Positions 57,247 through 64,000 of a stretch of DNA of 64,000 nt are shown in pieces. The position numbers and the translations under genes were made by a program. Position 1 is the first letter of the stretch. Every line of letters starts with the position of its first letter. The notes below the pieces were generated by a model. It had not been told where the DNA came from. It saw only the letters and a program-made list of their open reading frames with translations, and made no database searches. The stretch comes from Methanoculleus caldifontis (lineage in GTDB: Archaea; Halobacteriota; Methanomicrobia; Methanomicrobiales; Methanoculleaceae), in contig NZ_WBKO01000003.1 of assembly GCF_032842345.1 (NCBI RefSeq), positions 62,001 to 126,000 of the forward strand. Reading direction: 5' to 3'.

Positions 57247-57418
57247 CCGGAGAGAGGGGCCTGACCGGCGACCCCGGTCTTTGGGCACGACCTCCCCTCC
57301 CCTTTGCCCGTAATGAAGTGTATCCTGCTGCCGCCCTCACCGGGAGCGCTATTGCGTGACACCCGGTTCGCTGCAATCAATTGGGATAATTTTATATAAG
57401 TCGCGTTATTATCCGGCT

Positions 57419-57439
57419 CCGGGCAGTCATCCTGCCCGG
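57419..57439 (+). promoter_or_regulatory. leader hairpin of the first tandem lipoprotein gene
   Basis: CCGGGCAG-TCATC-CTGCCCGG, perfect 8-bp stem, ten bases before the ATG at 57449; the ribosome site GGGAG overlaps its right foot. TATA-like TTTTATATAAG lies at 57390-57400. The same arrangement occurs 500 bp downstream (57920-57940). Confidence 0.6.
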
Positions 57440-57448
57440 GAGATAGGT

Positions 57449-57865
57449 ATGAAGAAAATTGGGGTATTGTTCGTTGCGCTGTTCCTCATCCTGGCCTGCG
57501 CCGGTGCCGGATGCGTCCAGCCTTCGGAGGAGGAGGCGGAGGCACAGCTCTGCCAGGATCTCGCAGAACTCAGGGCAGCGCTTGAGAGCATGGAGAACAC
57601 CAGCCTGAGGACTTCTGTCGGAGACCTCCGGGATGGGCGGGACCAGGTCCGGTCTGCTATGGAGGATGTCAGGGAGTCCGCAGGAGAGCTCGCCGATGTC
57701 CGGGTCGATGAGCTCAACGCTGCCTACGAAGACCTCGACCGGGCCGTAGAGGACCTCCCCGACGATGCGACCGTCGTTGGAGCCATCCAGGCCATCCGGC
57801 CGCAGATCCAGGCCGTCCGGGAGGAACAGCAGAACCTTTACGCAGACCTGAACTGCACGGCGTAG
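57449..57865 (+). CDS. predicted lipoprotein, first of tandem pair
   Basis: 138 aa. Signal MKKIGVLFVALFLILACAGA with lipobox AGAGC (C22). The mature part is acidic and helical (LCQDLAELRAALESMENTSL, RDQVRSAMEDVRESAGELAD, LDRAVEDLPDD), probably a coiled-coil bundle; it ends DLNCTA. About 55% identical to the next gene. Exposed on the outer face of the membrane; function unknown. Confidence 0.75.
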   Translation: MKKIGVLFVALFLILACAGAGCVQPSEEEAEAQLCQDLAELRAALESMENTSLRTSVGDLRDGRDQVRSAMEDVRESAGELADVRVDELNAAYEDLDRAVEDLPDDATVVGAIQAIRPQIQAVREEQQNLYADLNCTA

Positions 57866-57919
57866 TGAGGGCCGCAACAAATTGGAGTAATTATATATAA
57901 CTCCACATATCATCCGGCC

Positions 57920-57940
57920 CCGGGCAGTCGTTCTGCCCGG
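57920..57940 (+). promoter_or_regulatory. leader hairpin of the second tandem lipoprotein gene
   Basis: CCGGGCAG-TCGTT-CTGCCCGG: the stem is identical to that at 57419 and the loop differs. The ribosome site GGGAGG (57939-57944) begins inside the stem. TATA-like AATTATATATAAC lies at 57888-57900. The duplicated gene carried its own promoter and leader. Confidence 0.6.
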
Positions 57941-57948
57941 GAGGAAGC

Positions 57949-58359
57949 ATGAAGAGAACAGGCGCGCTGTTCATCGTTCTGGCCCTCGTCCTTGCCGGTC
58001 TTGGTGCCGGATGCGTCCAGCGGGAGATGGGGGCCCAGCTCTGCCTGGACCTTGACGGGCTCGGAGATGCGCTCGATACGCTGGAGGATACCGGCACTCT
58101 CTCCTCGGTGCAGGATATCCGGAACGCACGGGACCAGGTCTGGTCCGCCATGGAGAACGTCAGGAACTCCGCGGTCCAGGTCCCCGGCGTCCGGATCGAC
58201 GGGCTCGATGCGGCGTACGGCGACCTTGACCGGGCCGTGCAGGACCTTCCCGACGATATGAACGTCGTCGGGGCCGTCGAGACGATCCGTCCGCAGATCC
58301 AGGCTCTCCGGGATGAGCAGCAGAGCCTCTCCGCAGACCTGAACTGCACGGGGTGGTGA
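57949..58359 (+). CDS. predicted lipoprotein, second of tandem pair
   Basis: 136 aa. Signal [20 protein letters not shown] with lipobox GAGC (C22). Same helical pattern as its neighbour ([66 protein letters not shown]), ending DLNCTGW. Both keep a second Cys in LC (residue ~31) and one near the end, which may form a disulfide. It ends 25 bp before the sulfatase maturase gene. Confidence 0.75.
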   Translation: MKRTGALFIVLALVLAGLGAGCVQREMGAQLCLDLDGLGDALDTLEDTGTLSSVQDIRNARDQVWSAMENVRNSAVQVPGVRIDGLDAAYGDLDRAVQDLPDDMNVVGAVETIRPQIQALRDEQQSLSADLNCTGW

Positions 58360-58384
58360 GCGTAGCGAGGACCGGGGTCGACCG

Positions 58385-59671
58385 ATGAACGGATCCAACG
58401 AGAGGGCGCTCCCCGCCTTCCATGTCATGGCGAAACCGACCGGGACACGGTGCAACCTCGACTGTGCCTACTGCTTCTACAGAACGAAGGAAGGGCTGTA
58501 CCCGGAGAGCGACTTCCGGATGACCGATACGGTGATGGAGGAGTACATCCGCCAGACCCTCGCGGGGCATCGCGTCCCCCATGTGACGATCGCCTGGCAG
58601 GGGGGAGAGCCGACCCTGATGGGACTGGATTTCTTCCGGCGGGCAGTGGCGGTGCAGAAGAAGTATGCAGGGCCCAAAACCCGTATAGAGAACACCTTCC
58701 AGACAAACGGCATCCTCCTCGATGACGACTGGTGCCGGTTCTTCCACGACAACCGCTTCCTCGTCGGCCTCTCCATGGACGGCCCCCGCGAACTCCATGA
58801 TGTCTACCGGAGAGACCGGCAGGGCCGGGGCACGTTTGACCGGGTCATCAAAGCCGCCCGTCTGCTCCAGAAGCACCGGGTCGAATTCAACATCCTCTGT
58901 GCGGTCAACAGCATGAACGCCGATTACCCCCTGGAGGTGTACCGGTTCTTCCGCGACGAACTCGATGCGCGATATATCCAGTTCATCCCCATCGTGGAAC
59001 GGGCGAACGAGGGGAAGACGGTCACCGACCGATCCGTCCGGCCGGACCAGTGGGGGCGGTTCCTGACCGGGATCTTCGATGAGTGGATCCGAAGAGACGT
59101 CGGCCGGACATTTCTCCTGAACTTCGACTGGGCGCTTGCGGGATGGTTCGGGATGGTGGGGACGGTCTGCGTCTTCGCCCCGACCTGCGGCCTGGGGGTG
59201 GCGCTCGAGCATAACGGCGACCTCTACTCCTGCGACCACTTCGTCGAACCGGACCACCTCCTCGGCAATATCCTCACGACACCGCTGGGCGAGCTCGTGA
59301 ACTCCGAAAAACAGCGGCGGTTCGGGGCGGCCAAGCGCGATACGCTCCCCCGGTACTGCCGGGAATGCAACTTCCTCGCCGTCTGCAACGGGGAGTGCCA
59401 AAAGAACCGGTTCGTCGAGACGCCGGACGGCGAGGCGGGACTGAACTACCTCTGCGAGGGGTATCGGACCTTCTTCGCCCACGCCGACCGGCCGATGCGG
59501 ATGATGGCCGGCCTGCTCCGGCAGGGGAGGTACGCCGACGAGGTGATGCCGATGCTCGCGGCAAAGGTGGGCCGGAACGAGCCCTGCCCCTGCGGCAGCG
59601 GGCTGAAGTACAAAAAATGTTGCGGGAGGCCGACGGCGCCCCGGAACGGTGATGGCGTCAGAGGGCGGTAA
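58385..59671 (+). CDS. anaerobic sulfatase-maturating radical SAM enzyme with SEC-C tail
   Basis: 428 aa. Radical SAM Cys motif CNLDCAYC (C23, C27, C30) with the typical [10 protein letters not shown] that follows in anSMEs; SPASM-domain Cys in [20 protein letters not shown] and [20 protein letters not shown] bind two more clusters. The C-terminal ~25 residues are a SEC-C zinc motif ([17 protein letters not shown]), an uncommon addition. It converts an active-site Cys/Ser of a sulfatase to formylglycine without O2. A sulfatase fragment lies at 63.5 kb. Confidence 0.9.
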   Translation: MNGSNERALPAFHVMAKPTGTRCNLDCAYCFYRTKEGLYPESDFRMTDTVMEEYIRQTLAGHRVPHVTIAWQGGEPTLMGLDFFRRAVAVQKKYAGPKTRIENTFQTNGILLDDDWCRFFHDNRFLVGLSMDGPRELHDVYRRDRQGRGTFDRVIKAARLLQKHRVEFNILCAVNSMNADYPLEVYRFFRDELDARYIQFIPIVERANEGKTVTDRSVRPDQWGRFLTGIFDEWIRRDVGRTFLLNFDWALAGWFGMVGTVCVFAPTCGLGVALEHNGDLYSCDHFVEPDHLLGNILTTPLGELVNSEKQRRFGAAKRDTLPRYCRECNFLAVCNGECQKNRFVETPDGEAGLNYLCEGYRTFFAHADRPMRMMAGLLRQGRYADEVMPMLAAKVGRNEPCPCGSGLKYKKCCGRPTAPRNGDGVRGR

Positions 59672-60394
59672 GATGACATCTCCGTCGTCTCCTGCTCATG
59701 GGTGTCGGCATCCTCAGTACTTTACTAATTCAGACATCCGACATCGAACGGTGCAGCCTCGCGTGACGACTTAAAACGGAGTTAGCAGTACCCGGACACG
59801 GGACTCGCATCTCCGATGCTCCAACTCCGCTCCGTAGGAGCGTCGTCTTTCGAAGCCTGAGGGCTTCTCACGCCCCGGTTCTACGAAGTATCACACTTCG
59901 CCCCTGGCGGTGCTCAAGCTCGTTTACGCTCGTACTTCGCGTTCTTCGCGGCTTCGCGTGAGTTTTCAGCACTGTGGTGATAGAGCCTCACGCGAAGCCG
60001 CGAAGTCGCGAAGGACGCCTCCCCCGTAGGGTGCGACGGTTCAGAGCGCGAGGGTTCCCTCAGGACCGGAGCGTGAGAGGCCATCAGGCTTCGAGAGAAT
60101 TCGAGGGTTTGGCCTCCTGAGGACCGTCTCAAACATTTTAGCGGAGTACTGATCCCACATGGCGCCGTTCTCCGGGCAGTTTTGCGCTGTTCCTGTGCGG
60201 TTTGCCGGCTTCGCCACGATAATTCCGGGGAGATTTATTCTCTACCGACAATTATAATTACACCACAATATAATCGGCGCCGGCAGCTGTTCGCCCTACG
60301 TATCTCACCCGCTCGGTCACCGGGCCTGTAGCGACCCGGGCCCCGTGAGCCGGAACAGGGGCGTGGGGGCGACGGCAGCCAGAGGGTGATATCC
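59672..60394. repeat. repeat-rich intergenic region
   Basis: 723 bp without a credible gene. 59896-59934 is a minus-strand TGCGA-type unit (compare 3952-3989). 59944-59962 and 59987-60005 are exact inverted copies of the 19-mer found at 3933, with 24 bp between, forming a long hairpin. 60030-60130 holds further small dyads (GAGGGTTCCCTC; GGCCTCCTGAGGACC). A TATA-rich ATTATAATTACACCACAATATAA at 60249-60271 is probably the promoter of the next gene. Confidence 0.6.
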
Positions 60395-60934
60395 ATGATG
60401 CGAAGAAGAGCGGAAGGGGGCCTTCGCGGGCGCGAAGAGGCCGGCGGCACGCACCGGTACAAGATGAAAGAGAAACTCGTCTCCATCGGGGACGACTATT
60501 GGATCGAGGACGCGGCGGGAGAGCGGGCGTTCAAGGTGGACGGGAAAGCGCTCCGGGTGAGGAACACCCTGGTGATCCAGAGCAAGGAAGGGCAGGACCT
60601 CTACAAGATCCAGGAGCGGATGCTCCGGATCAAGGACACCATGGAGATCGAGAAGGGCGCAGGCGGCACGGCGGCGACGATCAAGAAGGCGCTGATCGCG
60701 CCGCTCCGTGACCGCTGGACGGTCAGCATCCCCGGTGGCGAGGACTGGGAGGTGCAGGGGAACATCCTCGACCACGAGTACCATATCGAGGCCGGGCGGC
60801 GGGAGCGGGTTGCCGAAGTCTCGAAGAAGTGGTTCCGGATCCGGGATACCTACGGCGTGGAGGTGGAGCCGGGCCACGACGACGCGCTCGTCCTTGCCAT
60901 TACTGCGGCGATCGACCAGATGGCGCACGATTAG
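60395..60934 (+). CDS. LURP-one-related (LOR/YxjI-like) protein
   Basis: 179 aa. The repeated beta pattern RYKMKEKLVSIGDDYWIEDA, then GERAFKVDGKALRVRNTLVI, ERMLRIKDTMEIEK and WFRIRDTYGVEVEPGHDDAL, matches the LOR family (Tubby-like fold). Function unknown; plant members respond to stress and membrane lipids. The ATG at 60395 follows GAGGGTGAT. Confidence 0.82.
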   Translation: MMRRRAEGGLRGREEAGGTHRYKMKEKLVSIGDDYWIEDAAGERAFKVDGKALRVRNTLVIQSKEGQDLYKIQERMLRIKDTMEIEKGAGGTAATIKKALIAPLRDRWTVSIPGGEDWEVQGNILDHEYHIEAGRRERVAEVSKKWFRIRDTYGVEVEPGHDDALVLAITAAIDQMAHD

Positions 60935-61134
60935 GCCATAAAGAGAGAAGAAAGGGGCGATGGACGACTGACGGGTTCGCCGGGGCGGGAGTACCGGAGG
61001 TCACGGACAACCCGAATGGGGAGAAACTGCCAGGAATTGGTAAACATCCGGGTCATACGATAATATGAGCACTTTTTTATACTCGACCAAATATTTTGGT
61101 TCTGAACCGCCTCCGCTCGGAATGGGGTAATGAT

Positions 61135-62022
61135 ATGTTCGAAACCGTATCGTTCACGGTATTCCTCGAGACGATCGGCGTTCTCGCGGTAGTGATCTTC
61201 GTGCTCTCGAGCATGATCGGCATGGGATTCTCCCTTACCGTGCGCGAGATCATCGAATCTCTCAAGAACCTGCGGCTGGTGATCCTCTCCCTCGTGGCGA
61301 ATTTTATCCTGGTGCCGCTGCTCGCTCTCGCCCTCCTGTTCGTCTTCCCGCTCTCCGAAGGGCTCTCAATCGGCCTGTTCGTCATCGGGACCGCCGCAGG
61401 AGCGCCCTTCCTGCCGAAACTCGCGCATGCGGCGAAGGGGAACATGGCTTTTGCCATGGGGCTGATGGTGCTCCTGATGGTGGTGACGATCGTATACATG
61501 CCGCTCGTCCTGCCGCTGATGCTGACCGGCGTGGTCATCGATCCCTGGGCGATCGCCCGATCGCTCATCCTGCTGATGCTCATACCGCTTGCGATCGCCC
61601 TCTTCGTCAGGGCGCGATACGAGGAGGTTGCCAGAGGGCTTCTCCCCCTGATGAACCAGGCAGCGAATCTCTCGATGCTCACGCTGATCGTGGCGTTCTT
61701 CGTCGTCTACTTCGAAGACATCGGGGGCGTCGTCGGCACCACGGCGGTCCTCGCAACGATCGTCTTCATTTTAGTCTCGTTTGTCATCGGCTACCTCCTC
61801 GGCGGCCCGGGCGGCGACACAAAACGGGTGCTCGGTGTCGGGACGGCACAGCGAAATATCTCGGCGGCGCTGGCGATTGCCGCCCTCAACTTCACCGACC
61901 CCGACGTGATGGTCATGATCCTCGTCGTAGCGTTGGTCGGTCTCATACTGTTGATGATCACCGGCGTGGAGATGGGAAGACACGCCGGATCCACGACCGG
62001 AGCATCTCCGGAGACAGAGTGA
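61135..62022 (+). CDS. BASS-like (bile acid:sodium symporter family) transporter
   Basis: 295 aa with nine to ten membrane helices. SSMIGMGFSLTVREIIESLK and GTAAGAPFLPKLAHAAKGNM are typical of the bile-acid/Na+ symporter-like group; the crossover segment GVGTAQRNISAALAIAALNF carries the conserved helix break. Substrate unknown. The ATG at 61135 is chosen over an upstream GTG; TATA-like TTTTTTATAC lies at about 61072. Confidence 0.8.
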   Translation: MFETVSFTVFLETIGVLAVVIFVLSSMIGMGFSLTVREIIESLKNLRLVILSLVANFILVPLLALALLFVFPLSEGLSIGLFVIGTAAGAPFLPKLAHAAKGNMAFAMGLMVLLMVVTIVYMPLVLPLMLTGVVIDPWAIARSLILLMLIPLAIALFVRARYEEVARGLLPLMNQAANLSMLTLIVAFFVVYFEDIGGVVGTTAVLATIVFILVSFVIGYLLGGPGGDTKRVLGVGTAQRNISAALAIAALNFTDPDVMVMILVVALVGLILLMITGVEMGRHAGSTTGASPETE

Positions 62023-62109
62023 GGCCAGAAGAAGGCTCAACCGTGGGATGGGAGCAGGAGTGCGAGCAGCAGAGTACCCGGTGGGGCATGTTCCGCGGGA
62101 GTCCGCTCG

Positions 62110-63429
62110 ATGATCGTCGAACCTGCCGTATTTGTCGTTGTTTTTGCAGGACTTCTCTTCGCCTTCAGCCTGCTCTCCCGCCGGATATCGGGGACCGTGC
62201 TGACGGCCCAGATCTTCTTTGTCGCCATCGGGATTCTGCTCGGCCCGGCCGGTATCGATCTGCTTGGTATTCCCGCGACGAGCAGTTTTGTCCTCCTTTT
62301 GGCCGAGGTGGCGCTGGTCATCACCCTGTTCACCGATGCCGCCCGGATCGATATCCGCTCGCTCGGCGAGAACCGGCAGCTCCCCGGCCGTCTGCTCCTC
62401 TTCGGACTCCCCCTCACCATCGGTGCAGGAGTCGCTCTTGCGGCTCTCCTCTTCACGGATCTGACCCTTGCCGAAGCGGGTCTCATCGGCGCGATCCTGG
62501 CGCCGACCGACGCCGGACTCGGCCAGGCGATCGTGAATAATCCAGGGGTTCCGGTCCGGGTCCGGCAGGCCCTGAACGTCGAGAGCGGGCTGAACGACGG
62601 CGGTGCCATCCCCTTCTTCTTCCTCTTTCTCGCCCTGACGGAGGCCGAAGCGGAGGTGGCCCCGCTCTCTCTCCTGCTCTCTCTGGTCGTCGAACAGATC
62701 GGGCTCGGGGTGATCGTCGGCCTCGCCATCGGATTCGCAGGCGGGTGGCTGGGGAGATGGTCCTTATCCCGCGGGTGGATATCCGGAATCTACTGGCGGA
62801 TAGACATTCTGGCACTTGCTATCATCGCCTGGCTCGTGGCCGATGCCGTAGGGGGAAGCGGCTTTATCGCTGCTTTCATCGGAGGCCTTGCTACGGCTGC
62901 GGCGTTCAAACGGGTCCGGGAAGAAGAGGTCAGTTTCGCGGAGGCCGAAGCGGATATCCTGAATCTTGCGGTATTCTTCATCTTCGGTCTCATTGCGGGA
63001 GGGCTGATCGGGAGTATCGACTGGACCGTCATCCTCTACGCGGTGCTGAGCCTGACCGTCATCCGCATGGTTCCCGTGGCGATCTCGCTTATCGGGGCAC
63101 ACCTGGGGCGCGATTCCGTCCTTTTCCTGGGGTGGTTCGGCCCGCGGGGACTCGCCTCGATCGTCCTTCTGCTCATCGCCGTCGATGAAGCGGGCGGCAT
63201 TGCCGGCATGCAGACGATAAGCCTGATCGTGATCACGACCGTCCTGGCCAGTGTCTTTGCCCACGGGATTACCGCAAACCCGGCGATCCGCTGGTATGCC
63301 CGGCGCCTGGCAGCACTGCACCCGGACGCACCGGAACGGAAAGGAGGAGAGGAACTGCCCACACGAGGCGGCATGTCCACGACCGGCCGTGCATCGGATG
63401 GCTATAGGGGGAGGAATCCGCCGTTGTAG
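62110..63429 (+). CDS. cation:proton antiporter (CPA1/NhaP type)
   Basis: 439 aa with about 12 helices. The ion-binding helix contains LAPTDAGLGQAIVNNPGVPV (T-D motif); the following segment RVRQALNVESGLNDGGAIPF carries the conserved E-S-G-x-N-D-G-x-A-x-P. It exchanges Na+ or K+ for protons, for pH and salt balance. It follows the BASS-like gene by 87 bp and may share its transcript. Confidence 0.93.
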   Translation: MIVEPAVFVVVFAGLLFAFSLLSRRISGTVLTAQIFFVAIGILLGPAGIDLLGIPATSSFVLLLAEVALVITLFTDAARIDIRSLGENRQLPGRLLLFGLPLTIGAGVALAALLFTDLTLAEAGLIGAILAPTDAGLGQAIVNNPGVPVRVRQALNVESGLNDGGAIPFFFLFLALTEAEAEVAPLSLLLSLVVEQIGLGVIVGLAIGFAGGWLGRWSLSRGWISGIYWRIDILALAIIAWLVADAVGGSGFIAAFIGGLATAAAFKRVREEEVSFAEAEADILNLAVFFIFGLIAGGLIGSIDWTVILYAVLSLTVIRMVPVAISLIGAHLGRDSVLFLGWFGPRGLASIVLLLIAVDEAGGIAGMQTISLIVITTVLASVFAHGITANPAIRWYARRLAALHPDAPERKGGEELPTRGGMSTTGRASDGYRGRNPPL

Positions 63430-63542
63430 CCATCCAGGTGCCAGGAGGAGAGATCGGGGCGGATGATCCCTCCTTCCTGCGACCCGTTCGAAAAAGATCC
63501 GCCCCCGGCCGTACTCTCCCCGTGAGGGCGGGAGCGGGGGTG

Positions 63543-64000
63543 TTAATCCCGCATGATCCAGGCGGCCACCTCCTTCTCGTGGTCGACATAATGCTCGCCG
63601 CTGACATCGATCACCACCCGGTCGATGGTCCCGCCCGTAAAGGCGAAGGGTGCGGAGTAGTCCGGCGATACCGGCGATCCGCTATCCCGGCCAACGCAGA
63701 GACCGTCGCCGGTGAGAGTGAAGAATCCGGGCTGGGTCCTGATCCGTCCCTCTCCCACCTTCTCCATGTCGACGTACAGGGTGAGGGTGCCCAGAGCACT
63801 CTTTGTCTCCGTGTCCTCCCCATCCATGGCGAATTCCGCAGTGAAGGCATGACGGCCGGTGGGCACGATGCTGCTCGAGGAGATCTTCTGGATCGCATCC
63901 CCGAGCCAGTTGTAGACATAGTGAAGCCGCCCGTCTGCGATGTAGAGGCTGTGACCGCCGCCGACACCCCCGTGGGCGAAGAGCACGCCTTGCGCCTCCG
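63543..64000 (-). CDS. arylsulfatase, C-terminal part (cut by the window edge)
   Basis: The frame stays open to the window end, so only about the last 150 residues are seen. GVLFAHGGVGGGHSLYIADG, then RLHYVYNWLG, TLTLYVDMEKVGEGRI and SGEHYVDHEKEVAAWIMRD, match the C-terminal domain of bacterial/archaeal arylsulfatases. The active-site C/S-x-P-x-R lies outside the window. It pairs functionally with the maturase at 58.4 kb (inference). Confidence 0.75.
   Translation of the reverse strand, partial: EAQGVLFAHGGVGGGHSLYIADGRLHYVYNWLGDAIQKISSSSIVPTGRHAFTAEFAMDGEDTETKSALGTLTLYVDMEKVGEGRIRTQPGFFTLTGDGLCVGRDSGSPVSPDYSAPFAFTGGTIDRVVIDVSGEHYVDHEKEVAAWIMRD

Overview
The window looks like a chromosome segment of a GC-rich methanogenic archaeon of the order Methanomicrobiales, most likely Methanoculleus or a close relative. 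The evidence is the methanogen-type nif operon (nifH-nifI1-nifI2-nifD-nifK-nifE-nifN) with an NrpR-type GGAA-N6-TTCC operator, a TreT-type trehalose synthase, TATA boxes about 26-33 bp upstream of several start codons (leaderless promoters), archaeal PolX, and no bacterial promoters or rRNA/tRNA operons. The genus is an inference from gene content and base composition.

Layout. 0-16.7 kb is ordinary core and accessory content: an HTH-FHA regulator, two small paralogues, PolX, an FKBP isomerase, an FkbM methyltransferase, trehalose synthase, a DEAD-box helicase, a UDG-like protein, Hsp20, an MBL hydrolase, a QueG-like Fe-S protein, a DUF4143 ATPase, a GNAT, a GH3 lipoprotein and a flavodoxin. 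16.8-24.8 kb and 31.7-32.4 kb form a toxin-antitoxin and defence graveyard: two hicAB loci, a mazF-like pair, three MNT/HEPN loci, a wHTH-nucleotidyltransferase, an AlbA_2/Schlafen-type protein and an HNH nuclease. Many are frameshifted, truncated or interrupted by a short palindromic repeat (about 38-48 bp units beginning TGCGA and ending GCGAAG or GCGAG). Related units lie near 4.0, 22.4 and 59.9 kb. 25.0-31.6 kb carries recQ, a convergent intergenic double operator, and a CARF-like (HFX_2341/DUF6293-type) regulator facing a tightly coupled three-gene operon that ends in a large nuclease-like/nitrilase-like fusion protein. This is the best candidate here for an undescribed system.

32.4-43.2 kb, all on the minus strand, is a nitrogen-fixation and molybdate-uptake run: nifH, nifI1, nifI2, nifD, nifK, nifE, nifN, a thioredoxin-fold [2Fe-2S] ferredoxin, an AnfO-like protein and modABC. 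Many junctions overlap or nearly touch, so transcription could run from one promoter at about 43.25 kb. Together they encode the reductase and MoFe protein, post-translational ammonia switch-off by the PII-like NifI proteins, cofactor scaffolding, a dedicated electron carrier and molybdate supply. nifB is not in the window.

43.6-64 kb holds an acetolactate synthase, a soluble PAS-PAS chemoreceptor, a secreted Pro-rich protein, several small stress or membrane proteins, an MFS exporter, a GH63/MGH1-like glucosidase, HdeD, two tandem lipoproteins with matching leader hairpins, an anaerobic sulfatase maturase, a LURP-one-like protein, a BASS-like transporter, a cation:proton antiporter and the C-terminal part of a sulfatase cut by the window edge. 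The maturase about 4 kb from the sulfatase suggests a maturase-substrate pair.
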